Numbered from the stretch's first letter, positions 17,327 through 25,900 are shown. The stretch is 64,000 nt of DNA from Xanthomonas sp. Leaf131 (GCF_001423495.1 NZ_LMOG01000005.1:372430-436429), one strand, 5' to 3'. A program made the numbers and translations. Notes: generated from the sequence alone by a model not told the origin.

Positions 17327-17650
17327 GGCGTCTCCGGGATTTGGTGGATGCGCTCTGTGGATACAGAGCGACAACGTGGCGCCACCATGGCGATGCAGGA
17401 GTGAAACGCGTGTGCGTAGATGTGAGCGTCATCGCGACATGCCTGAACTGTGCACGAGTGCAGTGCGGATGAGGTTGGTGACATGCCGCTGCGACATTTC
17501 CCCGCGGAAATTAAGGGATATGCGCGGGTCATCTACTTTCCCCCTTGATGCACAGCAATGGCGTCTACAGACGACCTCAATCAAGTTTTCGAGCCGACAA
17601 CTTGGAAGCCTGCAAGCCGCGTTAGCAGACGCGGTACCTTCAACGCTAAT

Positions 17651-17713
17651 GGGACACGCCGTGAATCCATCCATGCCGCCAAAGAGTCCTGCAAGCGGTG
17701 AGGACACCGCACC
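17651..17713 (+). repeat. Intergenic repeat subfamily B, degenerate copy
   Basis: GGGACACGCCGTGAATCC, then CCATGCCGCC, then GGTGAGGACACCGCACC match the ends and core of the B unit at 23161, with an internal deletion. It lies 22 bp upstream of an A unit. The remainder of 17327-17650 shows no gene or motif I can support. Confidence 0.7.
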
Positions 17714-17735
17714 AGGAAGCTTGCGGACGACTGGT

Positions 17736-17838
17736 CCTTGCCGGCCTACCGTCGCGGGACCTTACGCGGCATGGATGCCGCGTAAGAGCCTACAAGGACG
17801 TACTTGCGGCGTGTCCCGCGATGGTAGGCCGGCAAGGG
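17736..17838 (+). repeat. Intergenic repeat subfamily A with perfect outer arms
   Basis: The 73-bp core (17751-17823) carries TTACGCGGCAT/ATGCCGCGTAA. It is embedded in outer arms CCTTGCCGGCCTACC/GGTAGGCCGGCAAGG, perfect over 15 bp and about 25 bp with one mismatch when the GTCGCGGGAC/GTCCCGCGAT ends are included. The result is a hairpin nested within a hairpin. Position 17839-17958 has no recognised feature. Confidence 0.85.
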
Positions 17839-17958
17839 CCCTGCAGAAAAACTAAAGATCAACCGCTCTACAATTGATCTATCCGCGCCATCAACCCTAC
17901 AAGACAACCCAGATTTCGAGTCGCAGCGTCGTTTTTAGATGCGAAAGCACAAGCACGC

Positions 17959-18606
17959 TCAACCGCCGTGCGTACCCAGCGTGCGTGCGCCGGTCAGGAT
18001 CATGCGCAGCATCTGCGAGATCTGCTCGACCAGTTCGGGATCTTTTTCCGGCGGCGAATCCATCGCCACTGCGCCCATCGCAAATACCAGCCGGGTGATC
18101 GCCTTGGAGACCAGTGCCGGTGCGTGCAGCTTGGCGTTGTCGGCGGCGGCCAGGCGGATCAGGTCCACGCGCAGCTCGTCTTCGAAATAGCTGAGCTCGC
18201 GCTCCACCGCCTGCTTGAACGCATCCGAGCCCACTGCACCTTCGCGCAGCAGCACGTGCAGCAATTTGTCGTCGGCACGCAGCTGTTCCATGAACGCCTC
18301 GACCGAGACGCGGATGACGCTGCGGTCGGTGGAGGTGGCGCGTTGGCGCGCCTGGCCGATGATGGTGCGCAGCGAGCGCCCGGCCAGATCGATCAAGGCC
18401 ACGGCGAGCTCGTCCATATCGCGGAACTGGCGATAGAAGCTATTGGGTGCGATGCCGGCTTCGCGTGCCACCTCGCGCAGGCTCAGCGTGGACAGGCTGC
18501 GGTGCGGGCCGATCAGCGACAGCGCCGCGGCGATCAGATCCTCGCGTGAAATCGCCGGCTTGCGTGACGGCGGCGCGTCGTTGGAAGGCAGGGCGATGGA
18601 GGTCAT
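17959..18606 (-). CDS. TetR-family repressor, FabR/DesT-like
   Basis: A 215-residue regulator. The N-terminal HTH (SREDLIAAALSLIG...SLREVAREAGIAPNSFYRQF) has the motif of the FabR/DesT group, followed by a ligand domain with FMEQLRADDKLLHVLLREG and ELSYFEDELRVDLIRLA. In Pseudomonas, DesT senses the saturated/unsaturated acyl-CoA ratio and represses desCB. Here the gene is divergent from the same two genes, so the same circuit is likely. A TATACA-AC-TGTATA palindrome lies in the shared promoter region. The start could be the ATG at 18624. Confidence 0.88.
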   Translation of the reverse strand: MTSIALPSNDAPPSRKPAISREDLIAAALSLIGPHRSLSTLSLREVAREAGIAPNSFYRQFRDMDELAVALIDLAGRSLRTIIGQARQRATSTDRSVIRVSVEAFMEQLRADDKLLHVLLREGAVGSDAFKQAVERELSYFEDELRVDLIRLAAADNAKLHAPALVSKAITRLVFAMGAVAMDSPPEKDPELVEQISQMLRMILTGARTLGTHGG

Positions 18607-18652
18607 GAGGGTACGGCCGAGCATGGAGATGAATCATAGCCCGTTCGGTCGA

Positions 18653-18666
18653 TATACAACTGTATA
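18653..18666. promoter_or_regulatory. Candidate operator between the TetR gene and the desaturase operon
   Basis: Perfect palindrome TATACA-AC-TGTATA in the divergent intergenic region, 47 bp from one start and 34 bp from the other. A second palindrome GCATGCATGC follows at 18676-18685. Assignment as the TetR-family site is inferred from position. Confidence 0.6.
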
Positions 18667-18699
18667 CACGTCTGTGCATGCATGCGTATAGTGCGATCC

Positions 18700-19776
18700 A
18701 TGAACCTGGCATCCGACCCCAAGTCCAAGACCCCGTTGCCGACGCGCCTGGCGCGCCGGCTGGTGTCGCCGCAGTTGTTCGATTTCTGGGCAACCCGGCT
18801 CAATCCGTTATGGACGCTGGAGCGGCCGATGGCCCGCCTGGTCGCGCGCACGGCAGCCAGCCGCGACGCGGTGACCCTGGTGTTTCGGCCCAATGGACAC
18901 TGGCAGGGCCTGCGTGCCGGCCAGCATGTGAGCCTGGGCGTGGAGATCGACGGCCGCCGCCTGCTGCGCAGCTACAGCCCGACCGTGCTGGCCGATGGTC
19001 GCCTGGCGATCACCGTCAAGGCGATCGAGGGTGGGCTGGTCAGCCGTCATCTGGCGCGCGATGCGGCGCTGGGAACGGTGGTATCGCTGGACCCGGCGTT
19101 CGGCGACATGCTGCTGCCGACCACGCCGACTCCGTTGTTGCTGCTGGCCGCCGGCTCCGGCATCACCCCGATGCGCGCGCTGCTGCAGGCCGCCGCGCAG
19201 GCGGGCATGCCGATGGACGTGGACCTGCTGTACTGGGTGCGCCAACGCGACGAGGCCTGCTTTGTCGAAGAATTCGAAGCGTTGGCGGCTGCGCATCCGC
19301 GCCTGCGCGTGCGGCTGCTGACCACCCGCGAAGGCGACACCCCGGCAGCGCGCATCGATACCTATCCGCTGGAGCAGATCGCCGCGCTGGACCAGCGCCA
19401 TGTGATGGCCTGCGGCCCTGGCGGTTTTGTGCAGGCTGCGCGCGAGCGTTTGCAGGGGCGCGTAACCGCGTTCCAGGCCGAAGCCTTCAGCGTCCCGACG
19501 CTCGACGACGGCGAAGCCGGTGAGGTGCATGTGCAGCTGTCACGCAGCGGCCGCACGTTCACCCTGCCGCGCGGCCAGTCGCTGCTGGAAGGGCTGGAAG
19601 CGCAAGGCCTGCGGCCCAAGCATGGCTGCCGCATGGGCATTTGCAACAGCTGCGCCTGCGCGCGCCAAGCCGGCACCACGCGCCACCTGTTGACCGGTGA
19701 GCGCAGCAACGAACCCACCGCACAGGTGCGCCTGTGCATCAGTGCCCCGAGCACTGACCTGACCCTGGATCTGTAA
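18700..19776 (+). CDS. Ferredoxin reductase-type oxidoreductase for acyl desaturase (DesC-like)
   Basis: A 358-residue electron-transfer protein. It has an FAD-binding barrel (about residues 45-140, RSYSPT), an NAD(P)-binding domain (LLLLAAGSGITPMRALL, ACGPGGFVQAAR), and a C-terminal plant-type 2Fe-2S domain with CRMGICNSCAC and a later Cys in VRLCISAP. It probably passes electrons from NADPH to the desaturase encoded 9 bp downstream. Order and type match Pseudomonas desC-desB. The start at 18700 (MNLASDPK) was preferred over 18682. Expression is probably controlled by the divergent TetR regulator. Confidence 0.88.
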   Translation: MNLASDPKSKTPLPTRLARRLVSPQLFDFWATRLNPLWTLERPMARLVARTAASRDAVTLVFRPNGHWQGLRAGQHVSLGVEIDGRRLLRSYSPTVLADGRLAITVKAIEGGLVSRHLARDAALGTVVSLDPAFGDMLLPTTPTPLLLLAAGSGITPMRALLQAAAQAGMPMDVDLLYWVRQRDEACFVEEFEALAAAHPRLRVRLLTTREGDTPAARIDTYPLEQIAALDQRHVMACGPGGFVQAARERLQGRVTAFQAEAFSVPTLDDGEAGEVHVQLSRSGRTFTLPRGQSLLEGLEAQGLRPKHGCRMGICNSCACARQAGTTRHLLTGERSNEPTAQVRLCISAPSTDLTLDL

Positions 19777-19785
19777 GGAATCTTC

Positions 19786-20907
19786 ATGAGCCGAGTCCAT
19801 AACCGTGCCCTGTCCGCTGCCGAACTGCAGTCTTTCGGCGACGAACTCGATGCCATCCGCGCCCGCGTGCAGCGCCAGGTTGGCGCCGCCGATGCGCGCT
19901 ACATCCGCCGCATCGTGGCCGCGGTGCGTTGGACCGGTGTGGCCGGTCGCGCGCTGCTGTTCCTGGGCGCGTTCGTGCACAGCGTGTTGATTCCGGCGTG
20001 GATTGCCGGCGTGGTGCTGCTGACGCTGTCCAAGATCCTGGAGAACATGGAGCTGGGCCACAACGTCATGCACGGCCAGTACGACTGGATGGGCGACCCG
20101 CAGCTCAACGGCAACACCTATGAGTGGGACATCGTTGCCACCGGCGACAACTGGCGCAAGACGCACAACTTCAAGCACCACACCTACACCAACGTGCGCG
20201 GCATGGACGACGACATCGGCTACGGCCTGCTGCGCATCTTCCCCGAGCAGCGCTGGCGCCCGTTCTACCTGCTGCAGCCGTTCGTGGCGGTGTTCTTCGC
20301 GCTGTTGTTCGAATGGGGCGTGGCGATCCAGGACCTGCGTCTGGGCCGCTGGTTTGCCGGCAAGATGAAGGCGGCCGAGTTGCGCGCCTCGTTCCTGCCG
20401 GTGGGCCGCAAGATGGGCCGCCAGATGCTCAAGGATTACATCGTGTTCCCGCTGCTGGCCGGCCCGTTCTTCCTGACCGTGCTGCTGGGCAACCTCACCG
20501 CCAACGTGCTGCGCAGCATCTGGACCTTCGTGATCATCTTCTGCGGCCACTTCACCGCCGATGCGGAAGTGTTCCCGAAGGAATCGATCCGCAACGAGTC
20601 GCGCGGCCACTGGTATCTGCGTCAGTTGCGCGGCTCGTCGAATCTGACCGGCGGCAAGCTGATGAACGTGCTGTCGGGCAATCTGAGCCATCAGATCGAG
20701 CATCACTTCTACCCGGACCTGCCGGCCAATCGCTACGCGCAGATTGCGGTCGAAGTGAAGCAGATCTGCGCGCGCTACGGCCAGCACTACAACACCGGCT
20801 CGCTGCCGCGTCAGTTCGGCCAGGTGATGTGGCGGATTGTGCGTCACGCCTTCCCGAGCCGGCCACGGCCGCTACGTCAACGCGACGGTGCGCTGCAAAG
20901 CGCCTGA
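19786..20907 (+). CDS. desB: Membrane fatty-acid (acyl-CoA) delta-9-type desaturase
   Basis: A 373-residue integral-membrane di-iron desaturase. The three histidine boxes are GHNVMH (His92, His96), HNFKHH (His127, 131, 132) and HQIEHH (His302, 306, 307). Hydrophobic segments lie at about residues 55-85 and 160-185, with more around 220-250. It introduces a double bond into saturated acyl chains using electrons from the upstream reductase. AAGGA lies seven bases before the ATG. It is followed by a strong bidirectional terminator. The exact acyl position cannot be proved from sequence, but the family and operon match DesB. Confidence 0.88.
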   Translation: MSRVHNRALSAAELQSFGDELDAIRARVQRQVGAADARYIRRIVAAVRWTGVAGRALLFLGAFVHSVLIPAWIAGVVLLTLSKILENMELGHNVMHGQYDWMGDPQLNGNTYEWDIVATGDNWRKTHNFKHHTYTNVRGMDDDIGYGLLRIFPEQRWRPFYLLQPFVAVFFALLFEWGVAIQDLRLGRWFAGKMKAAELRASFLPVGRKMGRQMLKDYIVFPLLAGPFFLTVLLGNLTANVLRSIWTFVIIFCGHFTADAEVFPKESIRNESRGHWYLRQLRGSSNLTGGKLMNVLSGNLSHQIEHHFYPDLPANRYAQIAVEVKQICARYGQHYNTGSLPRQFGQVMWRIVRHAFPSRPRPLRQRDGALQSA

Positions 20908-20912
20908 TCGAC

Positions 20913-20945
20913 AAAAAGGGCCGCCATTGGCGGCCCTTCTTTATT
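20913..20945. terminator. Bidirectional terminator between desaturase and EAL genes
   Basis: Perfect 10-bp stem AAGGGCCGCC/GGCGGCCCTT with a 3-base loop, CTTTATT on the plus strand and TTTTTGT on the minus strand. It serves both convergent genes. Confidence 0.92.
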
Positions 20946-20963
20946 GCGCAGTTTCGCCACGCA

Positions 20964-22529
20964 TCAGTGCGATGTGATGCTGCGCATCTGCGCGTGATAC
21001 GCGATAAAGCCGATTGCCGGCAGCGCACGTGAGAACAACCAGCCCTGTGCCAGATCCACGCCGTGAGCGCGCAGATAATCCAGCTGTTCCTGCCGCTCCA
21101 CACCTTCGGCAATGGTGCGCAACTTCAGCGTCTTGGCCATGTCGATGATGTGCGAGGTCACCGCGCTGGTGGCCGAGTGGGTACCGATGGTGTCCACGAA
21201 CGACTTGTCGATCTTCAACGCATCCAGCGGCAGCCCTTGCAGATATTGCAGGCTCGAATAGCCGGTGCCGAAGTCGTCGATCGACACCGTGTGGCCGGCG
21301 CCGCGCAGATGCGTGATGGTGGCGCGCGCCGCATCGATGTCCATCAGGCTGCGTTCGGTCGCCTCCACCCACAGCTGCCCGCTGTCCACGCCGGTGCCGT
21401 GCAGTGCTTGCTCCAGCACGGTCTGCACGCGGCCGCTCTTGATGTCGCCGGCGGAGACGTTAATGGCCACGTGCAAGGAGGGGATTGCCGCCAGGGTCGG
21501 GCCGAGTTCGCGGATCACTTCGGCTACCACCAGGTCGGTAATCGGCAGGATCAGACCGCTTTCTTCGGCCAGCGGAATGAAGGCGTCGGGCGGGATCAGC
21601 ACCCCATCGGATTGCTGCCAGCGCACCAGCGCTTCGGCGCCGACGCAGGCGCCGGTGTCGAGCGCGATGATCGGCTGATAGTGCACGATGAATTCGCCAC
21701 GCTGCACCGCACTTTCCAATCGTGCCAAGGGCGACAGCCGCCGCCGCGACATCCAGATCACCAGGCTGACCAGCAGCAGCGCCAACGCGATGCCGACCGG
21801 CACGGTCTGCAAACGTGCCGCCGCCAGCGGGCCACGCAGGTACGCAACCGGTTCGGTGACCACCGCAGCCCAGTCGCCCCGGCGGTCGCGGCCGGACAAG
21901 ACCTGCGGCGGCGCCGAATCGGCAGTTGATGCGTCGGGCAAGGCCTCGATCAGCAACTGCTCGGCCGCCGTGTCGGTACTGCTCAGGATCTGCCCGCTCG
22001 GGGTGCCGATCGCCAACTGCAGACCGGGCGGGATGTTGATGTCGGTGAGCGTGGCCGGATTGATCAGCACGTTGTAGTCGTCCAGCTGCAGCGCCATCAG
22101 CGGATGCTGCGGATTGGCCAGCGGACGCAGGCGGGTGGTCACCGCAATGCCGCGCTTGACCATGAAATCCGGGGTGGACTGCGGAATGGCCTCCGGCAAC
22201 GGCCCCCACGACGTGCAGCGCAGGCGGCGTTGCTGAAAATGCCCCAGCTCCACAATGTAGTGACTGGTCAACACCAATGCGCGCATCTGCGCCAGATGCG
22301 CCGGGGAACAGCGCGGCAGCTGCGAGCCGGCCATGTTCCGGAGTGCGCTGTGCGCTTCGTCGAAGGCGGCTTCGGTACGCCGGATCGACAGCGCCGCGAG
22401 CTGACTGAGCCTGCTTTCTTCGCGATCCAGCGCCAGCCGCCACGCCAGGTAATAGGACAGGCTGATCGGAAGGGTTGCGCACAGCACCACCAACAGCACG
22501 GTCACGCTGATGATGCGTTGTCGCTTCAC
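20964..22529 (-). CDS. c-di-GMP phosphodiesterase with CSS-motif sensor and EAL domain
   Basis: A 521-residue membrane protein. TM1 is at about residues 7-30, followed by a periplasmic CSS-motif domain (PRCSPAHL near residue 74, a second Cys in LRCTSWGP) and TM2 at about 237-257. The C-terminal EAL domain has GAEALVRW, ALVRWQQ, INVSA, DDFGTGYSSLQYL, KIDKSFV and AEGVE, so the catalytic metal ligands are in place. There is no GGDEF domain. In the CSS-EAL family the periplasmic Cys pair responds to thiol redox state (DsbA/B in E. coli PdeC-like enzymes). Probably lowers c-di-GMP in response to envelope conditions. Confidence 0.9.
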   Translation of the reverse strand: MKRQRIISVTVLLVVLCATLPISLSYYLAWRLALDREESRLSQLAALSIRRTEAAFDEAHSALRNMAGSQLPRCSPAHLAQMRALVLTSHYIVELGHFQQRRLRCTSWGPLPEAIPQSTPDFMVKRGIAVTTRLRPLANPQHPLMALQLDDYNVLINPATLTDINIPPGLQLAIGTPSGQILSSTDTAAEQLLIEALPDASTADSAPPQVLSGRDRRGDWAAVVTEPVAYLRGPLAAARLQTVPVGIALALLLVSLVIWMSRRRLSPLARLESAVQRGEFIVHYQPIIALDTGACVGAEALVRWQQSDGVLIPPDAFIPLAEESGLILPITDLVVAEVIRELGPTLAAIPSLHVAINVSAGDIKSGRVQTVLEQALHGTGVDSGQLWVEATERSLMDIDAARATITHLRGAGHTVSIDDFGTGYSSLQYLQGLPLDALKIDKSFVDTIGTHSATSAVTSHIIDMAKTLKLRTIAEGVERQEQLDYLRAHGVDLAQGWLFSRALPAIGFIAYHAQMRSITSH

Positions 22530-22913
22530 CTCACCACCCGCATCTGCGTGGCGGCCAATTCATGTACTGCGCCTTGGACAGGGCGGGGCAGACGCGGCGT
22601 GCTGAGCGGCCGGCACAGCAACGCGACCGCGCGCACAGTGGGGCGGCGCGAAGGTGGTGACGACAGGAGACATGGACTGATGAGGCTGCACGTCGCGAAT
22701 GTACGACAGACGCGTGCACTGCGCGCGTCTGTGGAGCGAAGCAGATGTGATTTTCTGCCGATGCATGCGCGCCGCGGAGGAACAACCGGACTTGTCAATG
22801 GGTTCACACGCCTGCACGCGGTGGCGCGCTAGGGTCGAATCGTCTGCGCTCCCGGTTGGGAGTAGCGGGACAATCCGGTCCCATGCAAGGCGCTTTCCCT
22901 GGAGGAATCACCC
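22530..22913. other. Gene-free stretch upstream of the EAL gene and the small gene
   Basis: 384 bp with no convincing ORF; short minus-strand frames here have atypical composition. It must carry the promoters of the divergent EAL gene and the 22914 gene. No clear box seen. Confidence 0.5.
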
Positions 22914-23090
22914 ATGACAACGCAGAAAGAACGCGTCGGCGGCACCGATGCCGTGCCGATCTTCAAGATGCAGGAAACCACGCGCGACGGTGAACTGACC
23001 AAGTACGTGGTCGGCGACACCGGCGTGGCCTTCGATAGCCTGGAAGGTGCGCAGGCCGCGGCCAAGGATTTGAGTACGCTCAACGGTTGA
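22914..23090 (+). CDS. 58-residue conserved-looking small soluble protein
   Basis: MTTQKERVGGTDAVPIFKMQ, then ETTRDGELTKYVVGDTG, then FDSLEGAQAAAKDLSTLNG. The ATG follows a strong GGAGGA eight bases upstream. Codons have the GC-rich third position typical of the neighbours (GTC, GGC, ACC, CTG). No membrane segment; the short strand-turn-strand-helix pattern suggests a compact alpha/beta fold. No family recognised. It precedes a cluster of intergenic repeats. Confidence 0.72.
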   Translation: MTTQKERVGGTDAVPIFKMQETTRDGELTKYVVGDTGVAFDSLEGAQAAAKDLSTLNG

Positions 23091-23160
23091 GTGCGTGCTG
23101 CAGACCGATCGTGCAGTGGTCGAATGCTGGCTAGGCGAGGGCGCGGTGCCCTCGCCGCTC

Positions 23161-23336
23161 GCGGGACACGCCGTAAACCCGTCCCTGGGGGCTCGGTGGC
23201 GGCATCCATGCCGCCACACGGTCCCGCAATCGGCGAGGACACCGCACCGCGGGACACGCCGTAAACCCGTCCCTGGGGGCTCGGTGGCGGCATCCATGCC
23301 GCCACACGGTCCCGCAATCGGCGAGGACACCGCACC
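23161..23336 (+). repeat. Two exact tandem copies of subfamily B (88 bp each)
   Basis: Copy 1 (23161-23248) and copy 2 (23249-23336) are identical. Each has GCGGGACACGCCGTAAACCC, then a GGTGGCGGCATCCATGCCGCC stem core, then CGGTCCCGCAATCGGCGAGG and ACACCGCACC. Exact identity implies a recent duplication or ongoing homogenisation. Confidence 0.92.
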
Positions 23337-23471
23337 AGAAAGTTGGCGGTTGTTTTGTTGAAAGCCTGCCTGTTGATCGCGTTGCGTTGCGAGGCTGATC
23401 AAACGCGCCGTTATCCAAACAACGCGCGACATGCCTTGCTTGCAACCATGCTCACCGACCATTTCGACTGG

Positions 23472-23649
23472 CCCTTGCCCGCTCACCGTCGCGGGACCTT
23501 ACGCGGCATGGATGCCGCGTAAGAGCTTACAAGGACGTACTTGCAGCGTGTCCCGCGACGGTCGCGGGACCTTACGCGGCATGGATGCCGCGTAAGAGCT
23601 TACAAGGACGTACTTGCAGCGTGTCCCGCGACGGTGGGCGGGCAAGGGC
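23472..23649 (+). repeat. Two exact tandem copies of subfamily A (73 bp each) inside outer arms
   Basis: Copies 23488-23560 and 23561-23633 are identical (GTCGCGGGAC to GTCCCGCGACG). Outer arms CCCTTGCCCGCTCACC (from 23472) and GGTGGGCGGGCAAGGG (to 23649) are inverse with one mismatch. The rest of 23091-23764 holds no supported gene. Confidence 0.92.
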
Positions 23650-23764
23650 CCTGCAGCCAAGCCGCAGATCACCCGCTCTACAACTGGCAGAAACTTGGCT
23701 AGTCGCAAGGTGCAGTGCCCTCTGGGCAGTTGCAGATTGCTTTACTGAAAATCCTAAACCCTGA

Positions 23765-24274
23765 TCAGGAGAGCGGCTGCTCAGTCAGCCGCCCGGTATG
23801 CGGAGTGTGGATCAGCGGGGCCAGATCGAAGCCCTGCTCGCGCGCATGCGCCAGATAGGCCTGGGTGATGTTTTCGTCCAGCTGCGGGAGGCGTGCCAGC
23901 AACCACAGATACTTGCGGTCGGGGCCACCGACCAACGCGGCGGTGTAGTCCGCATCGATGCGCATCACCCAGTAATCGCCTTTGGTGAAAGGAATCCAGC
24001 GCAGGCCTTCGGGCAGGAAGGTGACTTCCAGGCGCGCGTTGCTGTCGTCGATGGCGCGGGCCTCACCGATGGCCTCTTCCAATTCGCCTTCGGCGGTCAG
24101 GCAGCGGTTCTGCACGCGTACCGTGCCATCGTCCTGCAGCGCATAGTGCGCCGACACATCGGTGCAATCCGCATATTCGAAGCGGATCGGCAGCCGCGCG
24201 ATTTCGTACCAGGTGCCCAGATAGCGATTCAGATCCAGGGACGGGACGGTGACTAGGTCGGGAAGTCGGCTCAT
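23765..24274 (-). CDS. Lipocalin family protein (Blc-like)
   Basis: A 169-residue lipocalin. It has the N-terminal signature NRYLGTWYEIARLP, then eight-strand barrel features (CTDVSAHYAL, VQNRCL, LEVTFLP) and the late signature YLWLLARLPQL. Bacterial Blc binds lipids and supports envelope maintenance. No signal peptide or lipobox precedes MSRLPDLVTVP; upstream in-frame codons read MHFMTMHVQHRPTHC, which is not a lipoprotein signal. The protein is therefore predicted cytosolic, unlike E. coli Blc. The long upstream ORF in this frame overlaps comM in antisense phase and is not part of the gene. Confidence 0.85.
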   Translation of the reverse strand: MSRLPDLVTVPSLDLNRYLGTWYEIARLPIRFEYADCTDVSAHYALQDDGTVRVQNRCLTAEGELEEAIGEARAIDDSNARLEVTFLPEGLRWIPFTKGDYWVMRIDADYTAALVGGPDRKYLWLLARLPQLDENITQAYLAHAREQGFDLAPLIHTPHTGRLTEQPLS

Positions 24275-24363
24275 GGCGGTCTCTGCGCAGTGGGTTGGCC
24301 GATGTTGTACGTGCATCGTCATGAAATGCATGTTGGGATGCTGCCGCAGTTGGATCAGCGCCA

Positions 24364-25884
24364 TTACGCCGCGCTTGCTGTACTCACCGCGCGATCCAGT
24401 TTGCGGTAGCCGATCGCTTCGGTGAGATGGTGGGTGGCAATGACCGCGCTGTCGTCGAGATCGGCGATGGTGCGTGCCACGCGCAGGATGCGATGCATCG
24501 AGCGTGCGGACAGCTGCAGGTGTTCGATCGCGCGTTCCAGCAGCAACTGATCGTCGTTGCGCAGGCGGCAGTGGTGATCGGTTTGCGCCTGGTCCAGTTG
24601 TGCGTTGGGCACGCCGGCACGTGCCAGCTGCAGGACGCGTGCTGCGACTACGCGGGTGCGCACGCTGGCGCTGTCCTCGCCGACGTTGCCGTTGCGCAGG
24701 GCCTGCGGTGGCAGACGCGGAACTTCGACGTGCAGATCGATGCGGTCCAGCAGCGGCCCGGAGATCCGGCTGCGATAACGGACGATGGTGTCGCTGCTGC
24801 AACGACAACGCCCACTGCCATCGCCGGCCCACCCGCACGGGCATGGATTCATTGCGGCGACCAATTGAAATCTTGCCGGGAAATCCACACTGCGCGCGGC
24901 GCGCGAGATGGTGACCAGGCCCGATTCCAGCGGCTCGCGCAGCACTTCCAGCGTTTGGCGTTGCCACTCGGGCAACTCGTCCAGAAACAGCACGCCGTTG
25001 TGTGCCAGCGAGATCTCGCCGGGGCGTGGATGTGTGCCGCCGCCCACCAAGGCGACCGCGCTGGCGGTGTGGTGCGGAGCCCGATAGGGGCGTTGCCGCC
25101 AGCGCGCAAGATCCAGTCCGCGACCGCTGATGGAGGTAATGGCAGCGGTTTCCAGCGCTTCGGCCTCGCTGGCTTCCGGCAGCAGGCCGGGCAGGCGCGA
25201 GGCGAGCAGCGTCTTGCCGCAGCCAGGGCTACCAACCAGCAAAAGATGGTGACCGCCGGCTGCGGCAATTTCCAGCGCGCGGCGGGCATGCGGTTGGCCG
25301 CGCACGTCGGCCATGTCGGGCAGGGCGCGTGCGCCGAGCGCTTGCACCGCCAGTTCGGCGGCGGGTGCTTTCTGGGTGTCATTGAGCGCGGCGCAGACTT
25401 CCAGCAGCGTGCGCGCGGTGAAGGCTTCGACATGGCCGGCGATGGCAGCCTCGGCACCGTTGGCCAGCGGCACGATCAGGCGTCGACCGGCTTGCGCCGC
25501 GGCCAGCGCGGCGGGCAGGACGCCATCGACACCGCGCAATTCGCCAGTGAGCGCCAGTTCGCCGAGAAACTCATACTCGGCCAGGGCTTGCCGGTCGATC
25601 TGTCCGCTGGCGGCCAGGATGCCGAGTGCGATCGGCAGATCGAAACGGCCGCCTTCCTTGGGTAAATCGGCCGGCGCCAGATTGATGGTGATGCGCCGCG
25701 CGGGGAATTCGAACTGTGCGCATAGCAGCGCGGCACGCACGCGTTCGCGCGACTCGCGCACCGCCGCCTCGGGCAGGCCAACGATCTGGGTGGAGGGAAG
25801 ACCGCCGGAGAGATGCACTTCCACCCGAACCTCAGGCGCATGCACCCCTACGCGGGCACGGCTGTGCACCAGCGCCAGACTCAT
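24364..25884 (-). CDS. comM: YifB/ComM Mg-chelatase-like AAA+ ATPase
   Basis: A 506-residue hexameric ATPase that drives branch migration during natural transformation. It has an N-terminal domain with LALVHSRARVGVHAPEVRVE and the conserved SGGLPSTQIVGLPEAAV, Walker A GSPGCGKTLLASRLPG, Walker B NGVLFLDELPEW, a sensor and Cys cluster (NPCPCGW...CRCSS, probable zinc site), and a C-terminal Mg_chelatase_C region with ARSMHRILRVARTIADL. The start was chosen at MSLALVHSRARVG; a longer frame enters the UbiK gene. It lies 16 bp downstream of the UbiK gene. Confidence 0.9.
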   Translation of the reverse strand: MSLALVHSRARVGVHAPEVRVEVHLSGGLPSTQIVGLPEAAVRESRERVRAALLCAQFEFPARRITINLAPADLPKEGGRFDLPIALGILAASGQIDRQALAEYEFLGELALTGELRGVDGVLPAALAAAQAGRRLIVPLANGAEAAIAGHVEAFTARTLLEVCAALNDTQKAPAAELAVQALGARALPDMADVRGQPHARRALEIAAAGGHHLLLVGSPGCGKTLLASRLPGLLPEASEAEALETAAITSISGRGLDLARWRQRPYRAPHHTASAVALVGGGTHPRPGEISLAHNGVLFLDELPEWQRQTLEVLREPLESGLVTISRAARSVDFPARFQLVAAMNPCPCGWAGDGSGRCRCSSDTIVRYRSRISGPLLDRIDLHVEVPRLPPQALRNGNVGEDSASVRTRVVAARVLQLARAGVPNAQLDQAQTDHHCRLRNDDQLLLERAIEHLQLSARSMHRILRVARTIADLDDSAVIATHHLTEAIGYRKLDRAVSTASAA

Positions 25885-25900
25885 GGTGGAGGGCCTTGGG

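Noticed and set aside
23131..23445. Small frames over the repeat cluster, e.g. minus-strand 104 codons
   Set aside because: They arise from the repeated units themselves, giving duplicated peptide blocks with no ribosome site.
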